From positions 1 through 64,000 of the forward strand of contig NZ_BOOG01000036.1 in NCBI RefSeq assembly GCF_016863115.1: DNA of 64,000 bases, given 5' to 3'. The position numbers and the translations under genes were made by a program. Shown one piece after another: positions 1 through 7,010 of this stretch (position 1 is the stretch's first letter; the number at the start of each line of letters is the position of its first letter). The notes beneath the pieces are model-generated. The model was given only the letters and a program-made list of their open reading frames with translations, had not been told where the DNA came from and ran no database searches. Source of the DNA: Sphaerimonospora thailandensis. Lineage in GTDB: Bacteria > Actinomycetota > Actinomycetes > Streptosporangiales > Streptosporangiaceae.

Positions 1-24
1 CCCTAGCGTGTCTACAAGGCGGTC

Positions 25-573
25 ATGTCACCCTGGGCCCCGGACAGGAGCGCTTACGTGGGTGTCTTCTATGAGTACTACCGCGCTGCGGACCGGGCCT
101 CGGCGACTGTCCAACCTGAGCATTCCCGCGAGATCGTCGATGGCTCGCGTGGAATTCCGGAGTTCGATGTGGTGGTGACCAAATGGATCGACCCCGAAGT
201 GGTCCTGGGGCAACTCGTCGCGTTCGCCGGCCACGTCGACTATTCCCTGGGGTTGGTAGAGACGGTGGGGCTGTATCCACCCCCGGAGAGTGCGCCCCGA
301 AGCGACGAGGAGTGGGACGCCCTTCCCGAAGGCTCGCCGTACCTGGAAGGGCCCGGCATCATGGAACTGTCGGCGGAGGCTCGTGACATGCTCGCCGGTG
401 TGGACGACGCCCGCCTGCCGGTACTGGCGGAGCAGTGGGCAGCCATCGAGGAGTTCTCCCACTTCACCGCTGATGAGGACGGGTACATATTGTCGCTCAC
501 CAAGGATCTTGTTGGTCTGGCACGTCGAGCGAGAGAACATGATCAGCAGCTCTACTGCTGGATGTCCTTGTGA
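25..573 (+). CDS. Hypothetical protein, 182 aa
   Basis: Soluble, acidic protein of 182 residues with no signal peptide or membrane segment. I do not recognise a named domain. The general build (an early YYRAAD segment, a middle 'D-x-VVLGQLVA' stretch, and a C-terminus ending in YCWMSL) recalls a family of uncharacterised Streptomyces-type proteins, but I can assign no function. It starts with ATG close to the window edge; codon use is that of a genuine high-GC gene and the frame is complete. It lies just outside the tRNA-Ala fragment repeats, so it may be the last gene before the integration scar. Confidence 0.7.
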   Translation: MSPWAPDRSAYVGVFYEYYRAADRASATVQPEHSREIVDGSRGIPEFDVVVTKWIDPEVVLGQLVAFAGHVDYSLGLVETVGLYPPPESAPRSDEEWDALPEGSPYLEGPGIMELSAEARDMLAGVDDARLPVLAEQWAAIEEFSHFTADEDGYILSLTKDLVGLARRAREHDQQLYCWMSL

Positions 574-882
574 CGATCCTGCCAGCCGTGCCCGTTGCGT
601 GCCCGATGGGGTGGGAAACAAGGGGGAACAGCAGTGAGTCACCGGTAACGCGATCAGTGTGTTGAGCTGTGTGAGACCTGATGGAGCATGATCGGCATGC
701 GTCTTTGCAAGCAGGAAGTCAGGGGTTCGAATCCCCTAGGCTCCACCCCACGTCAAGCTTGTCCCGGCTCTCCGCCCTGCTCGGCATCCGTTCGTGATGG
801 TTGTGGCGCATCGGCCTCTCGGCGGCCCCTGTGAGGTTTAGGATATTCTTGAGCTCGATCGGTTGGCAACGAGGGGGTTGCA
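574..882. other. Intergenic stretch with tRNA fragment and higBA leader
   Basis: This gap of about 300 bases holds no convincing gene. It contains the first tRNA-Ala 3' fragment (704-747) and, at its right end, the probable promoter and ribosome binding site (GAGGGGG at 871-877) of the toxin-antitoxin pair. Confidence 0.5.
704..747 (+). repeat. tRNA-Ala(TGC) 3'-half fragment, copy 1 (att-like)
   Basis: The sequence begins in the anticodon loop (TTTGCAA, anticodon TGC) and continues through the 3' anticodon strand GCAGG, variable loop, a perfect T arm (AGGGG-TTCGAAT-CCCCT) and the 3' acceptor strand ending GGCTCCACC. No 5' half (D arm, 5' acceptor strand) precedes it, so it cannot be a functional tRNA. 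A nearly identical copy lies at 1876-1918. The 3' end of a tRNA gene is the usual attachment site of actinobacterial integrases, so this reads as an att scar (inference). Confidence 0.75.
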
Positions 883-1260
883 GTGGACGAGTGGGAGATC
901 TTCTTCACCGATGAGGTGGGAGAGTTCCTTGACTCGCTCTACGAGACCGATCGTGACTCGCACAAGCTGGTCAATCAGGCGATCTTGATTCTGGAACGTA
1001 ACGGTCCCGCCGAAGGCAGGCCACTGGTGGACACCGTAACCGGATCCAAGATTCCTAACATGAAGGAGTTGCGGCCCGGTTCGACCGGTCGTAGCGAGAT
1101 CCGTATCTTGTTCGTCTTCGACCCCTGGCGAGCGGCGATCTTGCTGGTCGCGGGAGACAAGGCGGGCAACTGGGAACGCTGGTATCGGCAGGCGATTCCA
1201 CGAGCCGAACACCTGTATGAGATCTATCTGACAGAGCGGTACAAGGAGATGGGCCAGTGA
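883..1260 (+). CDS. higB: RelE/HigB-type toxin (phage Gp49-like)
   Basis: Predicted type II toxin of 125 aa, resembling the phage-derived Gp49-like/HigB branch of the RelE/ParE superfamily; such toxins are ribosome-dependent mRNA endonucleases. Seen: an N-terminal 'F-x-DEVGEFLDSL' helix, the central 'MKELRPG...SEIRILFVFDPWRAAILLVAGDKAGNW' segment typical of the family's beta-sheet core, and a basic-aromatic C-terminal helix. Start is GTG at 883 behind GAGGGGG at 871-877. Its stop overlaps the start of the antitoxin by four bases, in the toxin-first order usual for higBA. The module is bracketed by the two tRNA-Ala fragments. Confidence 0.85.
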   Translation: MDEWEIFFTDEVGEFLDSLYETDRDSHKLVNQAILILERNGPAEGRPLVDTVTGSKIPNMKELRPGSTGRSEIRILFVFDPWRAAILLVAGDKAGNWERWYRQAIPRAEHLYEIYLTERYKEMGQ

Positions 1261-1577
1261 GCAGCTATCGCAAGTGGCGCGAGAGCGGTCACTTGGAGCG
1301 CGCGATTGAAACCGCCGGTGGCGTAGAGGCGTTCGAAGACGAGGTTCACTACCTGCGTCAGGAGGCACAGGGGTGGCGGCTCGCGGAGATGCGGAAGCGT
1401 CGTGGGCTTACGCAGACTCAGGTCGCCGAGCGGATGGGCATATCCGTGGCTCGCGTGTCACAGATCGAGAACGGCGATGTGTCCACTCGCGAGGTCCTGG
1501 ATCGTTACGTTGCCGCGCTCGGTGGCACGCTCAAACTCGTTGCCGATTTCGGCGATGAGCAATTGAAGGTCAGCTGA
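1257..1577 (+). CDS. higA: XRE-family antitoxin (HigA-like)
   Basis: Antitoxin of 106 aa. A helix-turn-helix of the Cro/C1 type occupies roughly residues 40-95 ('LAEMRKRRGLTQTQVAERMGISVARVSQIENGD'), preceded by an N-terminal segment that would contact the toxin. It would neutralise the adjacent HigB-like toxin and repress the operon, as known for HigA. GTG start at 1257 overlaps the toxin stop (GTGA), indicating translational coupling. A single promoter upstream of 883 probably serves both. Confidence 0.88.
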   Translation: MSSYRKWRESGHLERAIETAGGVEAFEDEVHYLRQEAQGWRLAEMRKRRGLTQTQVAERMGISVARVSQIENGDVSTREVLDRYVAALGGTLKLVADFGDEQLKVS

Positions 1578-1756
1578 CGCGTTGAGCGCAGCAGGCAGGA
1601 GGGACCTCGGGTTCGACGCAGTACGGATGGCACTTCAGCCCGTTCGACAGGGAGTACCGGATGCCGTAGCCGATGTCTTGTCAGGTCAACTCGTCCCGTT
1701 TACGAATACATGATCGATTGATCTGCTGCTGGAAGCGAGCCTCGCAGTGGTGTCGG

Positions 1757-1790
1757 CCGTAGGCGGACGAGACCGACCGCCGGGCCATTA
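1757..1790 (+). repeat. 34-bp direct repeat, copy 1
   Basis: Starts CCGTAGGCGGACGAGACCGA and ends GCCGGGCCATTA; it matches 2704-2737 at 33 of 34 positions (C versus T at one site). The pair brackets the second tRNA fragment and the acetyltransferase gene. Function unknown; a recombination scar is likely. Confidence 0.7.
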
Positions 1791-1875
1791 GGGGAGGTCG
1801 GCGGCGGTCCGACACGGTCACTCGCGGGCGGCTCCTTGCCCAGGTCGGGGCCGTTGGCCCTGGTGATCAGGCCGA

Positions 1876-1918
1876 TTTGCAAGCAGGAAGTCAGGGGTTC
1901 GAATCCCCTAGCTCCACC
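1876..1918 (+). repeat. tRNA-Ala(TGC) 3'-half fragment, copy 2 (att-like)
   Basis: Same sequence as 704-747 apart from one missing G in the acceptor region (CTAGCTCC versus CTAGGCTCC), followed by CACC. Identity starts at the same base of the anticodon loop in both copies, which is what an integrase core site would produce. No 5' tRNA half is present here either. Confidence 0.75.
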
Positions 1919-2083
1919 AGCCAAAACGCCGCCGTCCTGATCAAGGAAAGCGGCGCTCGGATCGTTGGCATCTCTCTTCGGTTTGTGCTCCTACCCGGCA
2001 AGTTGGAGCTCACGCAGCTTTGCGGCGGTGCTCTCTGTCTCGCCGCCGTAGCACGGTCGCGATCACGCGATAGCGTCTCGTCC

Positions 2084-2701
2084 ATGATTGAGAACAGTAG
2101 GATCAAGGAAACCGTGCAAACAGCAGGACCAGCGAAAGACCTGGGGCGCTCCCCACGCGTTACCTTGCGCCGGATCACCAGTCTCGATCAAGATGAGTTC
2201 CTCGAACGGGTCCATGCCAGCGTCGACCTGTACCAGCCGAGGATGTCCCTGCCCGCGACGCCGGAGGCGTTCCAGACGTTCCTCGGCCGATTCGATGAGG
2301 GACAATCCGCTGAAGGCTTGCTGGTCTGTCTGCGCGACACGGATGCCATCGCGGGCAACGTCAACATCAACAGCATCATTCGCGGACGCTTTCAAGGTGG
2401 CTCGCTGGGCTACGCGGCCTTCGCGCCCTACGCTGGTCACGGGTACATGTCAGAGGGTCTTGGCCTGGTGCTGCGTCATGCGTTTGAGGAGCTACGGTTG
2501 CACCGGCTGGAAGCGCAGATCCGGCCCGATAACCAGGCGTCCATCAAACTGGTCCAACGTCACGGCTTCCGCTACGAGGGTTACTCACCGGATCTGCTGT
2601 TCATTGACGGCGCCTGGCGAGGTCACGAACGATGGGCCATCACCAACGACATGATCGGCATCGTTCCCAGCGCCCCGCATCCAACACTGCCCAACCGTTG
2701 A
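2084..2701 (+). CDS. GNAT acetyltransferase, RimJ/RimL type
   Basis: Acetyl-CoA-dependent N-acetyltransferase of 205 aa, probably of the ribosomal-protein RimJ/RimL group. Seen: 'VTLRRITSLDQDEFLERV' at the N-terminus, then 'GSLGYAAFAPYAGHGYMSEGLGLVLRHAFEELRLHRLEAQIRPDNQASIKLVQRHGFRYEGYSPD', which includes the acetyl-CoA binding loop and the conserved N-x-x-S-x-x-L-x-x-x-x-GF motif. I place the start at ATG 2084; the upstream extension runs through the tRNA fragment. The gene is bracketed by a 34-bp direct repeat, so it may have travelled as cargo. Substrate unknown. Confidence 0.85.
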   Translation: MIENSRIKETVQTAGPAKDLGRSPRVTLRRITSLDQDEFLERVHASVDLYQPRMSLPATPEAFQTFLGRFDEGQSAEGLLVCLRDTDAIAGNVNINSIIRGRFQGGSLGYAAFAPYAGHGYMSEGLGLVLRHAFEELRLHRLEAQIRPDNQASIKLVQRHGFRYEGYSPDLLFIDGAWRGHERWAITNDMIGIVPSAPHPTLPNR

Positions 2702-2703
2702 GA

Positions 2704-2737
2704 CCGTAGGCGGACGAGACCGATCGCCGGGCCATTA
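2704..2737 (+). repeat. 34-bp direct repeat, copy 2
   Basis: Second copy of the repeat at 1757-1790, lying three bases after the acetyltransferase stop codon; a partial echo (GGGCCATT) follows immediately at 2739-2747. Confidence 0.7.
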
Positions 2738-2810
2738 ACGGGCCATTGGATCTCAGCACTGTTCTCCTTCTTGCCGTTGGCCGCCGGCCGTTCGGCCTCC
2801 ATGTGAGCGT

Positions 2811-3428
2811 TCAGCGCGGAACGCGGATGCGGTAGAGCACGTGACGCCGCAGCGGGCTGCCCTTCGGGAGGGCGGGGTGGTCGAAGTCCTCCTCCGGGTC
2901 ACGTGTCATGCCGATCCGGCGCATGACGGCCTGCGACCGCAGGTTGGGCACGGCCGTGAACGAGACGATCTCCGTCAGCCCCACCCGGCCGAACCCGTCC
3001 GCCAAGACGGCCAGGGCCGCCTCAGTGGCGTAGCCGTGCCCCCAGGTGGAACGGGCGAGCCGCCAGCCGATCTCCACGCAGGGCGTGAAGCGGGGCACCG
3101 ACAGTCCGGTGAACCCTATGAACTGCCCGTCCGCCTCCACCGCCCACAGGCCGAACCCGCGCTGTTCGAACCCCGACTCAATGTGGTCCGCCAGTGCGTC
3201 GCTCTCCTCGCGCGTGAGCGGGGCGGGGAAGTGTTCCATTACGGCGGGGCCGGCGTTGAGCGTGGCGAAAGGCTCCCTGTCGCCGTCCCTCCAGCGCCGC
3301 AGCAGCAGCCGTTCCGTCCGGATTGCCGTCAGGCGCGGGATCTCTTCGCGCCTGACGCGCCCCTGGCGGGCGGTGGTGACGGAGGCGCCGCCCTGGATGG
3401 AGAGGGAGTCGGGGAGCACGGGGTTCAC
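2811..3428 (-). CDS. GNAT acetyltransferase
   Basis: N-acetyltransferase of 205 aa in the Acetyltransf_3 (RimJ/RimL-like) group. Seen: 'IRTERLLLRRWRDGDREPFATLNA', then 'CVEIGWRLARSTWGHGYATEAALAVLADGF' (acetyl-CoA loop) and 'VPNLRSQAVMRRIGM'. I choose GTG at 3428 because it overlaps the stop of the upstream SMP-30 gene (GTGA), which indicates coupled translation of a two-gene operon. Longer readings of the frame run inside the SMP-30 gene and are shadows. The substrate is unknown. Confidence 0.85.
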   Translation of the reverse strand: MNPVLPDSLSIQGGASVTTARQGRVRREEIPRLTAIRTERLLLRRWRDGDREPFATLNAGPAVMEHFPAPLTREESDALADHIESGFEQRGFGLWAVEADGQFIGFTGLSVPRFTPCVEIGWRLARSTWGHGYATEAALAVLADGFGRVGLTEIVSFTAVPNLRSQAVMRRIGMTRDPEEDFDHPALPKGSPLRRHVLYRIRVPR

Positions 3429-4309
3429 CTGGCCCCGGCGAAGGTCACCCGGATCGAGTACAGGTCGCCGCCCGAGCCCGTGATGAACAGGTTGTTGCGC
3501 TTGGGGCCGCCGAAGGTGAGGTTCGAGGCGGACTCGGGGAGGCGGAGGCGGGCGATCAGGGTGCCGTCGGGGTCGTAGCAGTGGAGACCCTCCATGGCCG
3601 CCGCCCACACCCGGCCGTAGCAGTCGAGGCGGATCCCGTCGAACCATGCCTCGGCGAAGACCGTGCCGCCCGCCAGAGTCCCTGCCGAGGTCACCTCGAA
3701 CACTCGCAGGTGCCGCTTGCGCGTGTCCACGACGTACAGCAGCGACTCGTCCGGCGAGAAGGCCAGGCCGTTCGGCCGGATGAAGTCGTCGGCCACGATC
3801 GACAGTTCGCCGGAGGCGGGGTCGAGGCGGTAGACGTGGTCGCCGCCGATCTCGCTCTCGGCCGGGCTGCCCTCGTAGTAGCCGGTGATGCCGTAGCGCG
3901 GGTCGGTGAACCAGATAGTGCCGTCCGAGCGGACCACCACGTCGTTGGGGCTGTTGAGGCGCTTGCCCTGGTAGCGGTCGGCGAGGACGGTGACGGTGCC
4001 GTCGTGCTCGGTCCTGGTGACCCGTCTGGCGCCCTGCTCGCAGGTGATCAGCCGGCCCTCGAGGTCGATGGTGTTGCCGTTGGCGTTGCCTGACGGGGTG
4101 CGGAAGATGCCGACGGCGCCGGTGGTCTCGTCCCAGCGCAGCAGTCGGTCGTTGGGGATGTCGCTCCAGACCAGGTAGCGCCCCGCGGGGAAGTAGACGG
4201 GCCCTTCGGTCTTGCGGCCGCCGCTGTGGAGCACCTCCACGTACTCGTCGCCGCCGTCGTAACCGAAACGCTTGTCGAGCACCTCGAACTCGGCCCGAAA
4301 TCGCTCCAT
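3425..4309 (-). CDS. SMP-30/gluconolactonase family protein
   Basis: Predicted sugar lactone hydrolase of 294 aa with the six-bladed beta-propeller of the SMP-30/LRE family. Seen: 'EGPVYFPAGRYLVWSDIPNDRLLRWDE' (N-terminal metal-binding glutamate in the EGP motif), 'RLNSPNDVVVRSDGTIWFTDPRYGI' (SPND with metal-ligand Asn) and 'IRPNGLAFSPDESLLYVVDT'. These are the divalent-metal and catalytic positions of the family. A strong ribosome binding site (AAGGAG) precedes ATG 4309. It is the first gene of a two-gene operon with the GNAT at 2811-3428. The true lactone substrate cannot be told from the sequence. Confidence 0.9.
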   Translation of the reverse strand: MERFRAEFEVLDKRFGYDGGDEYVEVLHSGGRKTEGPVYFPAGRYLVWSDIPNDRLLRWDETTGAVGIFRTPSGNANGNTIDLEGRLITCEQGARRVTRTEHDGTVTVLADRYQGKRLNSPNDVVVRSDGTIWFTDPRYGITGYYEGSPAESEIGGDHVYRLDPASGELSIVADDFIRPNGLAFSPDESLLYVVDTRKRHLRVFEVTSAGTLAGGTVFAEAWFDGIRLDCYGRVWAAAMEGLHCYDPDGTLIARLRLPESASNLTFGGPKRNNLFITGSGGDLYSIRVTFAGAR

Positions 4310-4374
4310 AGCTGAATCTCCTTCGGTGATATTCGCATTATGCCGGGGCCTCCTGTCGTTGCGATCGAGCGCCG

Positions 4375-5223
4375 TCAGGAAGCGTGACGGTCCCGTCGGC
4401 CTCCTCGGGACCCTGCCCTTCGCGGGGAGGGATCAGCATCTCGAAGCCGGGTCGCACTGCGCCGGCGTTCGGCGAGGCGGCCCCATACCGATGCGGAGGC
4501 GATGGAGACGGCGAGCAACACGGCGCTCCCGATAATGTCGAACACGTAGTGGTTCCCCGTGACGAGCACATTCGCCGCCATGACGAGCGGGAACCCCCAC
4601 GGCAACAGCGCCAATCGCGGGTGAGAGGCCCGGAGCGCGGACCATGCGGCGTACGCGCACCACGCTGACCATCCCACGTGCAGGCTGGGCATGGCCGAGT
4701 AGAGATTCTGGCCCTTCCCGGTCCCTTGTGCGGCATGGCTCCCCAGGATGTCGTGTTCAGCGACGATGTCGACGACACCCGGAAGGGCGAACCGCGGGGG
4801 TGACATGGGCAGCGCCCAGAAGACCGGCAGAACGAGGACGAGCATCGCGAGAAGGGCGCGGCGGACCTTGATGTAGATCTCGGCGTGCCGGACGAAAACC
4901 CAGATCAGCACACCGACGAGCACGACGTAGTACAGGCGGTAGTAGTACACCGCCGGTTGGATCAGGGCCGGATGTTCGGTGAGCCACTCGTTCGCCATCT
5001 GCTCGATGTCCACGTGGAGGGCGCGTTCCACGGACTGCAGGGCAAGGGCGTTGGCGGTGGCAGACGCGGTGTCCTTGCCGGCGAGGGCGTGGAAGTGCGT
5101 GAAGAGCAGAAACCCGAGCAGCAGAACAATCACTTCGACGAGCACCGCGGGGCGCCCACGCACGCTTCTGAGAAGCGGGCCCGATCGGGCGCTGCGTAGC
5201 CGCCGCTTCCTGAGTTCCTTCAT
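4375..5223 (-). CDS. PAP2 superfamily membrane phosphatase
   Basis: Integral membrane phosphatase of 282 aa, of the aureobasidin-resistance/inositol-phosphoceramide-synthase-like branch of PAP2. Seen: an N-terminal membrane helix, about five more hydrophobic segments, and the two catalytic motifs 'SMPSLHVGW' (phosphatase motif 2) and 'GNHYVFDIIGS' (motif 3 with catalytic His and Asp). The C-terminus is a basic, Arg-rich tail. Such enzymes dephosphorylate or transfer lipid-linked phosphates at the membrane. It sits 16 bases behind the FBP-domain gene and may be co-transcribed with it. Confidence 0.88.
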   Translation of the reverse strand: MKELRKRRLRSARSGPLLRSVRGRPAVLVEVIVLLLGFLLFTHFHALAGKDTASATANALALQSVERALHVDIEQMANEWLTEHPALIQPAVYYYRLYYVVLVGVLIWVFVRHAEIYIKVRRALLAMLVLVLPVFWALPMSPPRFALPGVVDIVAEHDILGSHAAQGTGKGQNLYSAMPSLHVGWSAWCAYAAWSALRASHPRLALLPWGFPLVMAANVLVTGNHYVFDIIGSAVLLAVSIASASVWGRLAERRRSATRLRDADPSPRRAGSRGGRRDRHAS

Positions 5224-5239
5224 CGGCCCGTCCAGCCGC

Positions 5240-5737
5240 TCACCCGATCACGTTGTCCAGGAAGGAGTGCAGGTTGGCCTGCGTGCGGGCGACCTTCTCC
5301 TCCGGGGTGAGGGACTCGTCGATGGCCGCGCCTCCCGCGGCCTTCTTCTTCCCCCGCGTGTAAAGGGAGCAGGCCAGATCGGTGCACAGGTATTGCCCGA
5401 CCGAGTTGCCCTGGCGGCCGGCCTCGCCGGTTCGGCGCGCGGTCATCAGTGCCACCCCGCCGCTGGTGTGCGTGGTCAGGCACAGCGAGCACATGCTGCG
5501 AGAGGTGAAGCCGCGCGACGCGCCGGAGGTCGCTCGCAGCGCGATTCCGACGAGGACGCTCTCGCGTTCGGCGACCAGGTAGGCGCGTTCGGGCGCTCCC
5601 GGATCCCGCCATCCCAGGAAGTCGAGGTCTTCCCACGGAAGGTCTGCGAGATCTTTGGGGACGTCGAGACGCTTGGCCTCTCCCTTGGAACAGTTGACGA
5701 AGGACGCGCGGATGTCGCGCTCGGTGATTGGTCTCAC
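5240..5737 (-). CDS. FBP-domain zinc protein (EF-G-binding-type)
   Basis: Protein of 165 aa with an FBP_C treble-clef zinc-finger. Seen: C-x2-C in 'SMCSLCLTTHTSGGVALMTAR' and C-x4-C in 'YLCTDLACSLYTRGKK', joined by the family's 'RRTGEAGRQGNSVG' linker. FBP proteins bind elongation factor G and, in staphylococci, relate to fusidic acid resistance; the actinobacterial members are uncharacterised. Start is GTG 5737. The gene is divergent from the TetR regulator at 5813 and the shared 75-bp region holds several dyads, so TetR control of this gene is likely (inference). Confidence 0.88.
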   Translation of the reverse strand: MRPITERDIRASFVNCSKGEAKRLDVPKDLADLPWEDLDFLGWRDPGAPERAYLVAERESVLVGIALRATSGASRGFTSRSMCSLCLTTHTSGGVALMTARRTGEAGRQGNSVGQYLCTDLACSLYTRGKKKAAGGAAIDESLTPEEKVARTQANLHSFLDNVIG

Positions 5738-5740
5738 GAG

Positions 5741-5780
5741 TAGGGACGCTAGTCGTCCCTAATAGCATTAGGCAACTAAT
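5741..5780. promoter_or_regulatory. Overlapping operator dyads between FBP and tetR genes
   Basis: Three dyads overlap here: TAGGGAC-N7-GTCCCTA (5741-5761), the 15-bp palindrome CCTAATAGCATTAGG (5758-5772) and TTAG-GCAA-CTAA (5768-5779). The half-site CTAAT/ATTAG therefore occurs three times. It is the only AT-rich stretch in the region and lies between two divergent genes, one of them a TetR repressor, so it is the best candidate for its operator and both promoters. Confidence 0.65.
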
Positions 5781-5812
5781 TAAAGCTTGTAAGTACGCGA
5801 GAAGGACGGCAC

Positions 5813-6376
5813 ATGGCACGGGTGGGAATCACCGCGGAACGCCTGACGCGGGCGGCGGCGGACCTGGCCGACGAGATCGGCTTTCAGAACGTGACCGTCT
5901 CGGCGCTCGCGCGCGGATTCGGCGTCAAGCCCGCGGCCCTTTACGCACACATCAAGGACGTACAGGACCTGAGAATCAGGGTGGCGGTGCTGGCGCTGGC
6001 GGAGCTCGCCGACAGGGCGGCGGCCGCCCTGGCCGGGCGCGACGGCAAGGACGCGCTGGTGGCATTCGCGAACGCCTACCGGGACTACGCGAAAGAGCAT
6101 CCCGGCAGGTACGCCGCGACGCAGGTCGAGCTTGAGATGGTGGACACCGGCGCGGGGATCCGGCACTCGGAGATGACGCGGGCACTCCTGCGGGGATACG
6201 ACCTGCCGGAGCCCGACCAGACGGATGCGGTACGGATGCTGCACAGCACGTTCCACGGATATGTGAGCCTGGAAAGGGTGGGCGGGTTCCGCCGTCACCC
6301 CCGCGAGGTGGAGGCCTCGTGGTCCAGAACCCTGGACGCCCTCGACGCCGTCCTCAGAAACTGGCCTCCTGCCTGA
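5813..6376 (+). CDS. TetR/AcrR-family transcriptional regulator
   Basis: Repressor of 187 aa. The N-terminal helix-turn-helix (residues about 5-50, 'ITAERLTRAAADLADEIGFQNVTVSALARGFGVKPAALYAHIKD') is classical TetR. The C-terminal part, with 'TLDALDAVL' near the end and 'FHGYVSLERVGGF' before it, is of the WHG/TetR_C_33 ligand-binding type. A good ribosome binding site (AGAAGGA) precedes ATG 5813. It is divergent from the FBP-PAP2 pair, the usual arrangement for a local repressor that also controls itself through the dyads at 5741-5780. Ligand unknown. Confidence 0.92.
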   Translation: MARVGITAERLTRAAADLADEIGFQNVTVSALARGFGVKPAALYAHIKDVQDLRIRVAVLALAELADRAAAALAGRDGKDALVAFANAYRDYAKEHPGRYAATQVELEMVDTGAGIRHSEMTRALLRGYDLPEPDQTDAVRMLHSTFHGYVSLERVGGFRRHPREVEASWSRTLDALDAVLRNWPPA

Positions 6377-6437
6377 TGACGGCCGTGGCGCGTGGTATCA
6401 CATGTCCGACCGAGGTGAGCAGAGCCGAGGGATCAGC

Positions 6438-6932
6438 ATGGTGATCGTGCAGCGGATCGTGGTCCGGTGGACCAAACGAGGGCGTGGCGCCGCCGAGGCC
6501 GCGCTTCGGCGCGACATTCCCTCGGCGTTCGAGCTGCCGCCGATGCCCGACGCGCCACTCGTCGTCCACGATCTCCTCGCCGACGAACACACCGGGTACG
6601 CGCCGACCGCTGTGGTCGACAGCCACACCTTTCCAGCACAGCTCAACGGGCTTCGGTGCAAGTTGTCCGGAACATCGGTCGAAGTGATGCGGACGCCGAT
6701 GTGGGTCGCGTACCCGACCAACCGTTTCCCCGGCAGGATGTTCCTTCTGCATCCGGGGGAGCAGGCCCGTTACCGGGCCAACTTCCGCTTCAGCGGCTCC
6801 AGCATCGAGTGGTACTACGAGCAGTGGACCGTCAACATCGCCCACAAGCCGTGGCGACGCGACCTGTTCCTGACAGAGGAGATCGACCACGACAAAGACG
6901 AACGCGTGTCTCTGTACGGTGGGCGTCGCTGA
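6438..6932 (+). CDS. Hypothetical protein, 164 aa
   Basis: Soluble protein with no recognised domain. It is rich in Trp, Arg and Pro and contains 'VQRIVVRWTKRGRG' near the start and 'SGSSIEWYYEQWTVNIAHKPWRRD' towards the end. I prefer ATG 6438, which has GAGGG seven bases upstream, over an in-frame ATG at 6402 that lacks a ribosome binding site. It follows the TetR gene on the same strand after a gap of about 60 bases. No function can be assigned. Confidence 0.65.
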   Translation: MVIVQRIVVRWTKRGRGAAEAALRRDIPSAFELPPMPDAPLVVHDLLADEHTGYAPTAVVDSHTFPAQLNGLRCKLSGTSVEVMRTPMWVAYPTNRFPGRMFLLHPGEQARYRANFRFSGSSIEWYYEQWTVNIAHKPWRRDLFLTEEIDHDKDERVSLYGGRR

Positions 6933-7010
6933 TCCGTACGGCGGGGTGAGCCCGCAGATGTAACAGTGATCGCGACCTTCGTGCCCATCGCTCGGATAGC
7001 GTCTTGGGCC

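Larger units (their letters stand above)
1578..2083. other. Gene-free stretch with two repeat elements
   Basis: About 500 bases without a convincing coding region. It carries the first copy of a 34-bp repeat (1757-1790) and the second tRNA-Ala 3' fragment (1876-1918). An open frame runs from 1877 into the acetyltransferase downstream, but its first 69 codons cross the tRNA fragment and look non-coding. Confidence 0.5.

Noticed and set aside
704-747. Functional tRNA-Ala gene
   Set aside because: Only the 3' half is present; there is no D arm, 5' anticodon strand or 5' acceptor strand upstream. The same holds at 1876-1918.
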